Shown in pieces: positions 8,411 to 16,082 of a stretch of 64,000 bases of DNA (position 1 is its first letter; the number at the start of each line of letters is the position of its first letter). The stretch is from the NCBI GenBank assembly GCA_964461455.1, contig CAYWUJ010000009.1, positions 1-64,000 of the forward strand. The letters run 5' to 3'. A model generated the notes under the pieces. The model worked only from the letters and a program-made list of their open reading frames with translations, was not told the origin of the DNA and did no database searches. The position numbers and the translations under genes were made by a program. The stretch is from UBA1413 sp964461455. GTDB lineage: Bacteria > Bacteroidota > Bacteroidia > Bacteroidales > Prolixibacteraceae.

Positions 8411-9241
8411 ATGAATAACCTGGAATTTTACATACGTCAGGGTAATATCGTCCGCTCATCTGATCCCGGATTTCAGGAAAGTTGCGTGGGAAACGGCCTC
8501 GATGTCATGGAAACCATGTGGTTCGCCAACGGGGAGATTCCCTTTTTCAACCTCCATATGCAGAGGTTTGAGAACCTCCTCCGCTTTTTTGGCAGACCAT
8601 GGCCAGGGGAATTTCCGCCTCACCACGAGATCCTGAGGTTGTGCCGCAGACTTGTCAACAAAAACAAAGCCTTCATGGGGGGATGGGTAAAGGCCACCTT
8701 TCACCTCTCCCGGAAGAAAAACAGCTTCTCGGCCGGCGTGGTTCCTTTCCCCGACAGGCGCTTTCCCTTCATCCAGGAGGGCTTACCGGCCATCATCTCC
8801 CCCTTTGTGAAACTATCGGGAAATCCCCTGGCCGGGTTTCCCCTCGCCCCCGATCTCCTCCGGAACGCCGAAGCATTCAGAAATGACAAACCTGTCATTC
8901 CTCTCTTCCTGAATGAAAAAGGAGCGGTCACAGATGCCGCTGATGCTACCCTCTTCGGCATCAGAAAAAACAGCCTGGTCACCCCATCTGCTGCCACAGG
9001 CTGCCAGCGCACCCTATACCATGATTTTTTGCTTCGCGCGGCCGGAATGACAGGCTTTCAGGTGGTCGAAACCGAAGATCTCACCCTTCCCTTGCTCATG
9101 GAATGTGACGAAATCTTTACTCTTTCTGAAGAATGTGGCTTCCGGTGGATCACCGGCATAGAAGATAAGAGGTTTGTAAAAACCCAAACTACCCTGATCT
9201 GGAAACAGTTCCTTAAAAGCAGCTTCCCGGGCGACATCTGA
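8411..9241 (+). CDS. Class IV aminotransferase-like protein lacking the catalytic lysine
   Basis: The 276-residue protein follows the fold of branched-chain aminotransferase, D-amino acid aminotransferase and aminodeoxychorismate lyase. Recognisable parts are GLDVMETMWFANG near the N-terminus, the block VKLSGNPLAG at 133-142, and VTDAADATLF at 173-182. In active members the block after LAG begins with the PLP-binding lysine followed by an Asn; here the equivalent positions read LAGFPLAP, with Pro144 at the lysine position. The GxTR-type phosphate-binding motif is also missing (GCQRTLYHD at 197-205), and the usual Glu of VTE is Asp175. I therefore infer a protein that kept the fold but not PLP chemistry. 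It is the last gene of the amn-holA-rhomboid operon. Confidence 0.75.
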   Translation: MNNLEFYIRQGNIVRSSDPGFQESCVGNGLDVMETMWFANGEIPFFNLHMQRFENLLRFFGRPWPGEFPPHHEILRLCRRLVNKNKAFMGGWVKATFHLSRKKNSFSAGVVPFPDRRFPFIQEGLPAIISPFVKLSGNPLAGFPLAPDLLRNAEAFRNDKPVIPLFLNEKGAVTDAADATLFGIRKNSLVTPSAATGCQRTLYHDFLLRAAGMTGFQVVETEDLTLPLLMECDEIFTLSEECGFRWITGIEDKRFVKTQTTLIWKQFLKSSFPGDI

Positions 9242-9247
9242 CGGGTA

Positions 9248-9838
9248 TCAGTTGAGGGAAGGATTCTCGGGGAAATTCTCCCACATGGAGTAGCGTTCGC
9301 CCACTTTTCTGACAAACTGCCCCCAGGCTTCGGCTCCCAGTTCTTCCATAATCAGGCTGCTGTCTACATCATCGACCAGCCAGGAATTCTCCCTGATCTC
9401 ACGCTCGAGCTGACCGGCATCCCACCCTGAATAGCCCAGAAAAAAGCGAATCTCACCCCGGGTGATGATCCCCAGGTTGACCAGCCTCTTCAGTTCGTTG
9501 AAATCGCCCCCCCAGTGTATATCGTCGAGTACATGTATGCTCCCGGGAATCAGGTCGGCACGCCTGTGAATGAAGTAAATGGAATCGGTGGAAACAGGCC
9601 CGCCCATGAAAACATCGGCCTCAAATTCTTCAAACCCCGAAATATACCCCTGAATCTGAAGATCTACCTTTTTGTTCAGAATGAACCCCACACTCCCTTT
9701 CCTGCTGTGCGCCACCAACAAGATGACGGCACGGTTAAAGAAATTCCCCGGCAGAAAAGGCTCCGAAATCAGCACCCGCCCCTTCCGCGGAACCACATTG
9801 TTGCTCTGTATCTTAAATATATCAGGATCGAAGTTCAT
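9248..9838 (-). CDS. YqgE/AlgH family protein
   Basis: The 196-residue protein shows the family hallmarks: an N-terminal GRVLISEPFLPG, then GSVGFILNK, FMGGPV near the middle and FLGYSGWDAGQLEREI towards the end. This is a widespread single-domain cytosolic family (UPF0301) with no agreed biochemical function. It converges on the preceding operon with only six bases between stop codons and is otherwise alone. Confidence 0.92.
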   Translation of the reverse strand: MNFDPDIFKIQSNNVVPRKGRVLISEPFLPGNFFNRAVILLVAHSRKGSVGFILNKKVDLQIQGYISGFEEFEADVFMGGPVSTDSIYFIHRRADLIPGSIHVLDDIHWGGDFNELKRLVNLGIITRGEIRFFLGYSGWDAGQLEREIRENSWLVDDVDSSLIMEELGAEAWGQFVRKVGERYSMWENFPENPSLN

Positions 9839-9934
9839 TCTTGCGTTCTTTCAACCCCTAATATAAAGAAAATAACGGACCCGGCAAAAAACGGCCCCGG
9901 GGAATTTTGGGGTTAAGGCAAATTTAATAATCAA

Positions 9935-9969
9935 AGGCCGGCACCCTGCTCTGCACAGGTTGCCGGCCT
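9935..9969 (-). terminator. Strong hairpin terminator after the DivIC-like gene
   Basis: A 9-bp perfect stem (AGGCCGGCA and TGCCGGCCT) continues with a 4-bp inner stem after one mismatch, closing a loop of seven bases. On the minus strand it is followed by a T/A-rich tract. It lies 26 bases after the stop codon at 9996 and should end the pruA-DivIC transcript. Confidence 0.75.
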
Positions 9970-9995
9970 CTTATGGATTCTGAACCCTGCGAAGT

Positions 9996-10325
9996 CTACT
10001 TCTCAACGACCAGGAAGAGATCTTCGTCGGACCGGGTCATGTTGAACTGCTCACGGGCATATTTCTCCAGGTTATCTTCGCCTGACCGAAGCTCCTCCAT
10101 TTTAAGATGGTCTTCCTCGATCTTCACCCGGTAATAATCCTGCTGCTCTTTCAGGGCTTTCAGCCGCTGCTTGTTCCTGCGATGCTGCACCAGATTGTTC
10201 TGGTCAAAAAAAGTAATCCACAGCAGGAAGAGAACAAGAGCTATCACATACTTGTTTCTCAGCAACTTACTATTCCTCATTTTAGCGGCGACAGGCTTCA
10301 TGATCCTCTTTATTTCCGTTGCCAA
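9996..10325 (-). CDS. DivIC/FtsB-like septum formation initiator protein
   Basis: A 109-residue bitopic membrane protein. A basic N-terminus is followed by one helix (about 25-41) and a coiled coil (about 42-85), then the short conserved end EKYAREQFNMTRSDEDLFLV typical of the FtsB/DivIC family. Such proteins join FtsL and FtsQ in the divisome and act in the periplasm. It lies 21 bases downstream of pruA on the same strand, an order common in Bacteroidota. Confidence 0.85.
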   Translation of the reverse strand: MATEIKRIMKPVAAKMRNSKLLRNKYVIALVLFLLWITFFDQNNLVQHRRNKQRLKALKEQQDYYRVKIEEDHLKMEELRSGEDNLEKYAREQFNMTRSDEDLFLVVEK

Positions 10326-10346
10326 GTTACGAAAAAAAGATATGCC

Positions 10347-11984
10347 CTATTCTTTATCGGGTGCAAAATTGGGATAAAGATATCCATGGGGAGGGTTAAA
10401 ATTCTCCTTGATGGTACGGATATTCACCCATCTCAACAAATTGAAGAGAGATCCGGCCTTGTCGTTGGTTCCCGATCCCCGGGCCCCTCCGAACGGCTGC
10501 TGGCCCACCACCGCACCTGTCGGTTTGTCGTTGATGTAAAAGTTGCCGGCGGCGTTCTGCAAACGGTTGGTATATTTTTCGATATTGTATCTGTTCTGTG
10601 AGAAGACGGCGCCCGTCAGCGCATACATCGACGTACGGTCGAGGAGATCGAGGGTTTCGTCAAGCTTCTCATCTTCATACACGTAAACGGTCAATACCGG
10701 TCCGAACAACTCTTCCTCCATGGTAACATAGTCGGGTTTGAAAGCCTGGATGACCGTGGGCTCAATGAAATAGCCCACCGACTTGTCACATTTGCCGCCA
10801 AAAATCACTTCCGCATCCTGGTCGGTTTCCGCACGGCGGATAAACCCGCTCAGCTTGTCGAAGGAACTTTCGTCAATCACGGCATTCACAAAATTGGTAA
10901 AATCTTCGGGAGCTCCCATTTTCACCGTGGCGAGCATTTTCCCCACCCTCTCCCTGATGTCGGGCCATATGCTGGCCGGGATATAAGCGCGTGAAGCCGC
11001 CGAACACTTCTGTCCCTGGTACTCAAAGGCACCCCTGACCATGGCCACGGCCAGCGCCTGCCGGTCAGCTGTGGCATCGGCAAAAATGAAATCCTTACCA
11101 CCGGTCTCTCCCACGATACGGGGATAGGAGTTGTATTTATAAATGTTCTCGCCTATCTTTTTCCATACCGACTGGAAGACCCCCGTCGACCCTGTGAAAT
11201 GAATCCCCGCAAAATCGGGATGCGACAGGACCACATCGGCACCCACCGGTCCCGACACAAAAACCAGGTTGATCACTCCGTCGGGGACCCCCGCTTCCCG
11301 GAAAATATCCATGATCACCCCGGCGGAATAGACCGCGCTTTTCGAGGGTTTCCACACCACCACGTTACCCATCAGGGCAGGGGCTGCGGGGAGATTCCCG
11401 GCAATGGAGGTGAAGTTAAAGGGGGTCAGGGCATAGACAAACCCCTCGAGGGGCCTGTATTCATTGTAGTTCCATATGGTGCGCGCCGACTCGGGCTGCA
11501 TCTGGTAAATCCTGGTCATTTCACGTACCCCGAAGCGGAAAAAATCAGCCAGCTCACAGGCCGCATCAATCTCTGCCTGGAAGGCATTCTTGGACTGCCC
11601 CAGCATGGTGGCCGCATTCATGCGGGCACGGTAAGGCCCTGCCAGTAAATCGGCAGCCTTCAGAAATATCGACGCCCTGTGCTGCCAGGAAAGAGCCGAC
11701 CACGCCTCACGCGCCGCCAGCGCTGCATCAATGGCCATGCGCACATGCGTGGCATCCCCCTGATGATAATACCCCAACGTGTGCGTTATCTCATGCGGGG
11801 TAAACATCCTCTCCATCTTCCCCGTCTTCACTTCCTTTCCTCCGATCACCATGGGCAATTCCACCTCTTTACCCCTGAGCTCCCGCAGGGCTTCCTGCAA
11901 CTCCTTACGCTCGGCACTCCCAGGAGCATAACCTAATATCGGCTCATTCACCGCTACCGGAACATTGAAAAATCCTTTAATCAT
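10347..11984 (-). CDS. pruA: L-glutamate gamma-semialdehyde dehydrogenase (1-pyrroline-5-carboxylate dehydrogenase)
   Basis: A 545-residue aldehyde dehydrogenase of the P5CDH group that oxidises glutamate semialdehyde to glutamate with NAD+, the second step of proline breakdown. The general base Glu293 sits in GETGGK, the catalytic nucleophile Cys327 in YQGQKCSAASR, and the NAD-binding region includes WKPSKSA and FTGST. Length matches the stand-alone enzyme; no proline dehydrogenase domain is fused and none is encoded nearby. An exact TAnnTTTG box lies 41 bases before the start. Confidence 0.93.
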   Translation of the reverse strand: MIKGFFNVPVAVNEPILGYAPGSAERKELQEALRELRGKEVELPMVIGGKEVKTGKMERMFTPHEITHTLGYYHQGDATHVRMAIDAALAAREAWSALSWQHRASIFLKAADLLAGPYRARMNAATMLGQSKNAFQAEIDAACELADFFRFGVREMTRIYQMQPESARTIWNYNEYRPLEGFVYALTPFNFTSIAGNLPAAPALMGNVVVWKPSKSAVYSAGVIMDIFREAGVPDGVINLVFVSGPVGADVVLSHPDFAGIHFTGSTGVFQSVWKKIGENIYKYNSYPRIVGETGGKDFIFADATADRQALAVAMVRGAFEYQGQKCSAASRAYIPASIWPDIRERVGKMLATVKMGAPEDFTNFVNAVIDESSFDKLSGFIRRAETDQDAEVIFGGKCDKSVGYFIEPTVIQAFKPDYVTMEEELFGPVLTVYVYEDEKLDETLDLLDRTSMYALTGAVFSQNRYNIEKYTNRLQNAAGNFYINDKPTGAVVGQQPFGGARGSGTNDKAGSLFNLLRWVNIRTIKENFNPPHGYLYPNFAPDKE

Positions 11985-12025
11985 AGTCTATATTTTTGAA
12001 TGATAACATGTTAATGACTCTCCCG

Positions 12026-12033
12026 CAAATCTA
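12026..12033 (-). promoter_or_regulatory. Promoter -7 element of pruA
   Basis: On the minus strand this reads TAGATTTG, an exact TAnnTTTG match 41 bases before the pruA ATG. No good -33 element is seen at the standard distance; a TTTG lies 26 bases upstream. Confidence 0.45.
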
Positions 12034-12119
12034 CGCTTTCTTCACCGTCTAAATAATAACAAAAGTCAGGTTGTCTGGTTCATACCTACGCTTCCGCAAG
12101 ATTAATCAGCCTCTCCGTG

Positions 12120-12149
12120 TTGATTTCATATTCTTTTGGTTTATTTTTA
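12120..12149 (+). promoter_or_regulatory. Candidate promoter of the histidine kinase gene
   Basis: A TTG at 12120-12122 is followed after 19 bases by TATTTTTA (12142-12149), one base off the Bacteroidota -7 consensus, with the expected spacing. It lies 45 bases before the presumed TTG start. Confidence 0.35.
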
Positions 12150-12194
12150 CCCTGCAAAACCAACTGCTAAACATCCTCGTAATTATATACAAGA

Positions 12195-14276
12195 TTGACC
12201 TGGTTAAAGAAATACCTCGATAGCCTATCTCCTCCCGGGGAAAAAACACGATGGGAAAAGCAGATGCTTGACTATATGGCCGTTTTTCTCATGACGGGAA
12301 TGGCTGTGTCGCTGTTTCTGATGGTGTACAGGGAATTCTTCCGGAGGGACCTGGCCTCACTGGTCGCCGAAACGGGAACTCTTCTGATGTTTGCCTCGGC
12401 CTGGTTTTTCCTGGTCAGGAAACAACAGGAGGCTGCCATAAATATGGTCTTTTTCATTCCCCTGTTGATCTATTTCTACTACCTCTCTGACTTCAGCAAT
12501 AATGCCACTCCCTCCGAAACTCTCGACCGTGCTTTCTGGTGGGTGATGGCCGGCATGGGTTATATCTTTGCCTTTTCATCCCTCTCACTCCGTTACCTGG
12601 TTTACTATCTTCTGGCGATGGGCATCCTCCTGCTCCACACCATCGAGGCCAACATACTGCCGGAAATGTTCGACCCCGACCGCGAACTGGCAAGAAATCC
12701 CTTTCTCCTCTTCTCCCTGGCCTTCGGCGTCATTTCCCTGATCAGGCACAATTTCGACCGGTATACTGCAGAAATCAAAGAAGAAAAAGAGGAGCTCGAA
12801 AGGGACTTCAGGGAGACCTTCAGGAACCTTCCCCGTCCGGTGGCTCAGATAAGGGCACAGCGCGACCAGGATGGCAATATCACCCGTCTGGAAATCGACC
12901 GCGTCAACCTGGCTTTCGAATCAGTCCTTAAAGTCACTTCCCGGGAAGCCCGCGATCAGGAACTCAACCTCTTCTTCAACCTGGTCTTCATGAGCGATAC
13001 CAACTGGAACGATATTTTCATCCTCCATTCGCGCCAGCAGACCGAATTCTTCTCCTCGCGCCTCGACCGCTGGTTTAACCTGCACGCCGTGTGGACCAGC
13101 AAAAATCTCTGCCATGCCCTTTTTTATGATATCACTCGGGAAAAAAGGATGATTTCATCACTCCAGGAATCGCGGGCCCGCTACCTGGCCCTCCTGGAAG
13201 CCATCCCCGACATCTTCTTCGTCATCGACCGCGACGGTATTTACCAGGATGTCGTCTTTAAAGACCAGGAAAAATTCTACCCCGAAACTTCGGAAGTGAT
13301 CGGCAACACCATTTACAGCGTTGGCTTTTCCCGCGAAATGGCCGCCAAAATACACTCCTGCATCCTTAAAACCATAGACACCGACTCCATAGAATCCATT
13401 GAATACACCCTCGACGCCAAAAACAACTCGCTTTTTTATGAGATGCGGATTGCCCGCCTCAACAGCAACAGCGTCATTTCCATCGCCAGGGATATCACCC
13501 GCCGGAAAAAGGCGGAATTCGAACTGGAACTGGCCAAGGCCCGTGCCGAAGATGCCTCGGCCCTGAAATCACGCTTCCTGGCCAACCTCTCGCATGACAT
13601 CAGAACCCCTATGAATGCCATCATGAACTTTACCAGAATGCTGGCAGAACCTGACCTCCGCCCCGGAGAACGCGAAGAATTCATTGAAGATGTGCAACTT
13701 CAGGGAAATATACTGATGCGCATGATCGACAATACCATCCAACTCTCGAAAATCGAAACCAACACCCTCGAGGTCAGTTTCGGATTTGTCAACCTCCACA
13801 GGCTCCTCCGGGATCTGAACCAATACTTCCAGACCCAGCTTCCCGACCACCGCGACCTGCGCCTGAGCCTCGAAACCAATATCAGAAGCGATGAAGTGGG
13901 CTTCGAAACCGACGGCACCCTGCTCAGGGAAATCCTCATCCGCCTCCTCGACAACGCGATCAAGTTCACCCGCGAAGGCGACATCACCTTCGGATACCTC
14001 CCCACTTCCGGAAATTATGTGGAATTTTATGTTAAAGACACCGGTCCGGGGATCCCCGGCAACGAACTGGAAAATATATTCCTGCGCTTTTATGTTATTG
14101 AGGCCGACCGCCTCGCCAACCGGAGCGGCCCGGGACTGGGACTTCCCATCGCACAGCATCTGGCAGCCATCCTGGGCGGAGAACTCACCGTCGACTCCCA
14201 CCCGGGAAAAGGATCACGCTTCTGGTTCCGCCTGCCCCTGAAAAACGGCCGCGGATTCATGCATGTGGTTCAATAA
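12195..14276 (+). CDS. Membrane-bound PAS sensor histidine kinase (orphan)
   Basis: A 693-residue sensor kinase. Six or so N-terminal hydrophobic helices (about 28-195) are followed by two PAS-like domains (about 205-310 and 328-440). The phospho-acceptor domain carries His467 in LSHDIRTP. The ATPase domain has the N box DNAIKFT, the G1 motif DTGPGIP and the G2 motif GPGLGLPIA. No response regulator or receiver domain is encoded beside it, so its partner is elsewhere. The start is uncertain: TTG at 12195 adds 23 polar residues before the ATG at 12264. The 3' end overlaps the convergent nucleoside kinase gene by seven bases. Confidence 0.88.
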   Translation: MTWLKKYLDSLSPPGEKTRWEKQMLDYMAVFLMTGMAVSLFLMVYREFFRRDLASLVAETGTLLMFASAWFFLVRKQQEAAINMVFFIPLLIYFYYLSDFSNNATPSETLDRAFWWVMAGMGYIFAFSSLSLRYLVYYLLAMGILLLHTIEANILPEMFDPDRELARNPFLLFSLAFGVISLIRHNFDRYTAEIKEEKEELERDFRETFRNLPRPVAQIRAQRDQDGNITRLEIDRVNLAFESVLKVTSREARDQELNLFFNLVFMSDTNWNDIFILHSRQQTEFFSSRLDRWFNLHAVWTSKNLCHALFYDITREKRMISSLQESRARYLALLEAIPDIFFVIDRDGIYQDVVFKDQEKFYPETSEVIGNTIYSVGFSREMAAKIHSCILKTIDTDSIESIEYTLDAKNNSLFYEMRIARLNSNSVISIARDITRRKKAEFELELAKARAEDASALKSRFLANLSHDIRTPMNAIMNFTRMLAEPDLRPGEREEFIEDVQLQGNILMRMIDNTIQLSKIETNTLEVSFGFVNLHRLLRDLNQYFQTQLPDHRDLRLSLETNIRSDEVGFETDGTLLREILIRLLDNAIKFTREGDITFGYLPTSGNYVEFYVKDTGPGIPGNELENIFLRFYVIEADRLANRSGPGLGLPIAQHLAAILGGELTVDSHPGKGSRFWFRLPLKNGRGFMHVVQ

Positions 14277-15949
14277 ATGAAGCTGCTCCCCCCCAGGAAC
14301 TCCCTCAACAACGACGTGGGAGGAATCTCCGCCTCATCAAGCTGCCTGAAATAAAACAAAAACTTCAGAAGCCGCGTCGATTCGCTGTACTCCTCCTGGC
14401 TCTCGGTGACACTCTGCAACAGGGGTTCCGCATATTTCTTCAGGACCGCCAGCTCATAGAGAGTGGCCGAATTAAACATCACATCGGCATTCTCCTGAAA
14501 TGGAAAAATATTCTTCTCTTCCCCCTTGCGCACCGACGGCCATCTCCTGATGGTCTCCTGCGCTGCATAACCCCGGTATTTGCTATCCCTGATCATCCGG
14601 CGGATCAGCCGGTTGTCAGAGGTCGATATATGGGTCTGCTCATCTACGGAAACCTGGGTGAGCGCCGATATGAAAACCTTGAATGTGGTGGCGGGAGAAA
14701 TCCGGGGCAGCATCCGCGGATTCATGCAATGTATCCCCTCAATGATCAGAATGTCCCCCTCTTTCAGCAACAGGCGGTGGTTATTGAAAAACCGTTTCCC
14801 CGTATGAAAGTCAAAACGCGGAAGCTCTATCTCCCTGCCATCGAGTAACTCCAGAAGCTGAAGGTTCAGAAACTCTACATCAATGGCTTCCAGAGCCTCA
14901 TAATCATGGTTCCCCTTTTCGTCGAGCGGGGTATTCTCCCTGTTAACAAAATAATCATCAACCGATATCATTCTGGGTCGCAGTCCATTCACGGCCAGCT
15001 GAACGCCCAGCCTTTTGCTGAATGTGGTCTTGCCCGACGACGAAGGACCCGCCACCAGAACGATTTTCACCTCATCGCGCTTCTGGCTGATCATGTTGGC
15101 GATTTCGGCCACCCTCTTTTCATGCAGGGCTTCCGAAATCTTGATGATATCACCGCCTTTCCCGTTTATGATCATGGCATTAAGATCTGCAATCGTCGAC
15201 ACGTTGAGAATCTCAGCCCAGTCCTTGTGCTGCTGGAAAACCCCGAAGAGCTTATCCTGCTTAACAGCCTCCTGAAGAACTTTCATATCGTCGGGTCGGG
15301 GAACCCTGAGCAAGATTCCATCATAATAGAGTTCCAGTCCGAAATTGGTGAGCATTCCCGTCGAGGGAAGCAGATGACCGTAAAAATAGTTGGCCAGGCC
15401 ATTCATGAAATAGAGATAACAGTAAAGGGTCCCCTGCTGGCTGAACAGTTGTGACTTGTGGTGCAGTCCCTGACGGGCCAGGATCTCCACGGCTTCTTCG
15501 GTGGGAAGGCCTCTCTTTTCCAGAGGGAGATCGCGGTTGATGATATTCTGCATCTCCTGCTGGATGGCAAAGACATCCGATTCGTTCAGGGGCCGGTCGA
15601 GGCCCCGCAACTCACCGTAATAACCGTTCGATATCCCGTGCTCCACATCAAGGCCCGCCTCGGGAAACATCTCCCGCACTGCGGCATACATCACGAAAAG
15701 CAGGGTGCGGATGTACATCCTGCGACCATCGGGATGAAGCAGGTCGACAAATTCCACCGACTTGGACTTCACCACGGTAAAGGAAAGCTCCTTCAGCTTA
15801 TTGTTCACCAGGGCACCGCATACCGGCGTGCGGAGCTCTATTCTCTGATCACGGGCAATCTCTTCCAGGGTAGTCCCCAGCGGATAGTGACAACGGCTGT
15901 TGTTGTTCTTGCATAAAATCTCTACGCTCTTCACTTCACTACTCATCAC
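14270..15949 (-). CDS. TGS-domain nucleoside (uridine kinase-like) kinase
   Basis: The 559-residue protein combines a TGS-like domain and a ThrRS-like second domain (about 1-230) with a P-loop kinase of the uridine kinase/phosphoribulokinase type. The Walker A motif GPSSSGKT is at 301-308 and VDDYF follows. The fusion is common in Bacteroidota and Firmicutes; family knowledge suggests phosphorylation of nucleosides such as uridine, but the substrate cannot be read here. ATG at 15949 or the next ATG at 15946 are equally good starts. The gene has a 133-base spacer upstream, with a small GC hairpin in its presumed leader, and overlaps the end of the histidine kinase gene. Confidence 0.85.
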   Translation of the reverse strand: MMSSEVKSVEILCKNNNSRCHYPLGTTLEEIARDQRIELRTPVCGALVNNKLKELSFTVVKSKSVEFVDLLHPDGRRMYIRTLLFVMYAAVREMFPEAGLDVEHGISNGYYGELRGLDRPLNESDVFAIQQEMQNIINRDLPLEKRGLPTEEAVEILARQGLHHKSQLFSQQGTLYCYLYFMNGLANYFYGHLLPSTGMLTNFGLELYYDGILLRVPRPDDMKVLQEAVKQDKLFGVFQQHKDWAEILNVSTIADLNAMIINGKGGDIIKISEALHEKRVAEIANMISQKRDEVKIVLVAGPSSSGKTTFSKRLGVQLAVNGLRPRMISVDDYFVNRENTPLDEKGNHDYEALEAIDVEFLNLQLLELLDGREIELPRFDFHTGKRFFNNHRLLLKEGDILIIEGIHCMNPRMLPRISPATTFKVFISALTQVSVDEQTHISTSDNRLIRRMIRDSKYRGYAAQETIRRWPSVRKGEEKNIFPFQENADVMFNSATLYELAVLKKYAEPLLQSVTESQEEYSESTRLLKFLFYFRQLDEAEIPPTSLLREFLGGSSFIY

Positions 15950-16082
15950 TCTCTCTTTAATGGTAAAAATTCCTTAATGACCTCCCGGGTGGTCACCGGG
16001 CGCTTTCAAATATTGTGGTTACACATTCATTTCCTGATTGTTCTGCCCCGGGGCAGCGGCCTGGTGTGGACCAGCTGCACCG

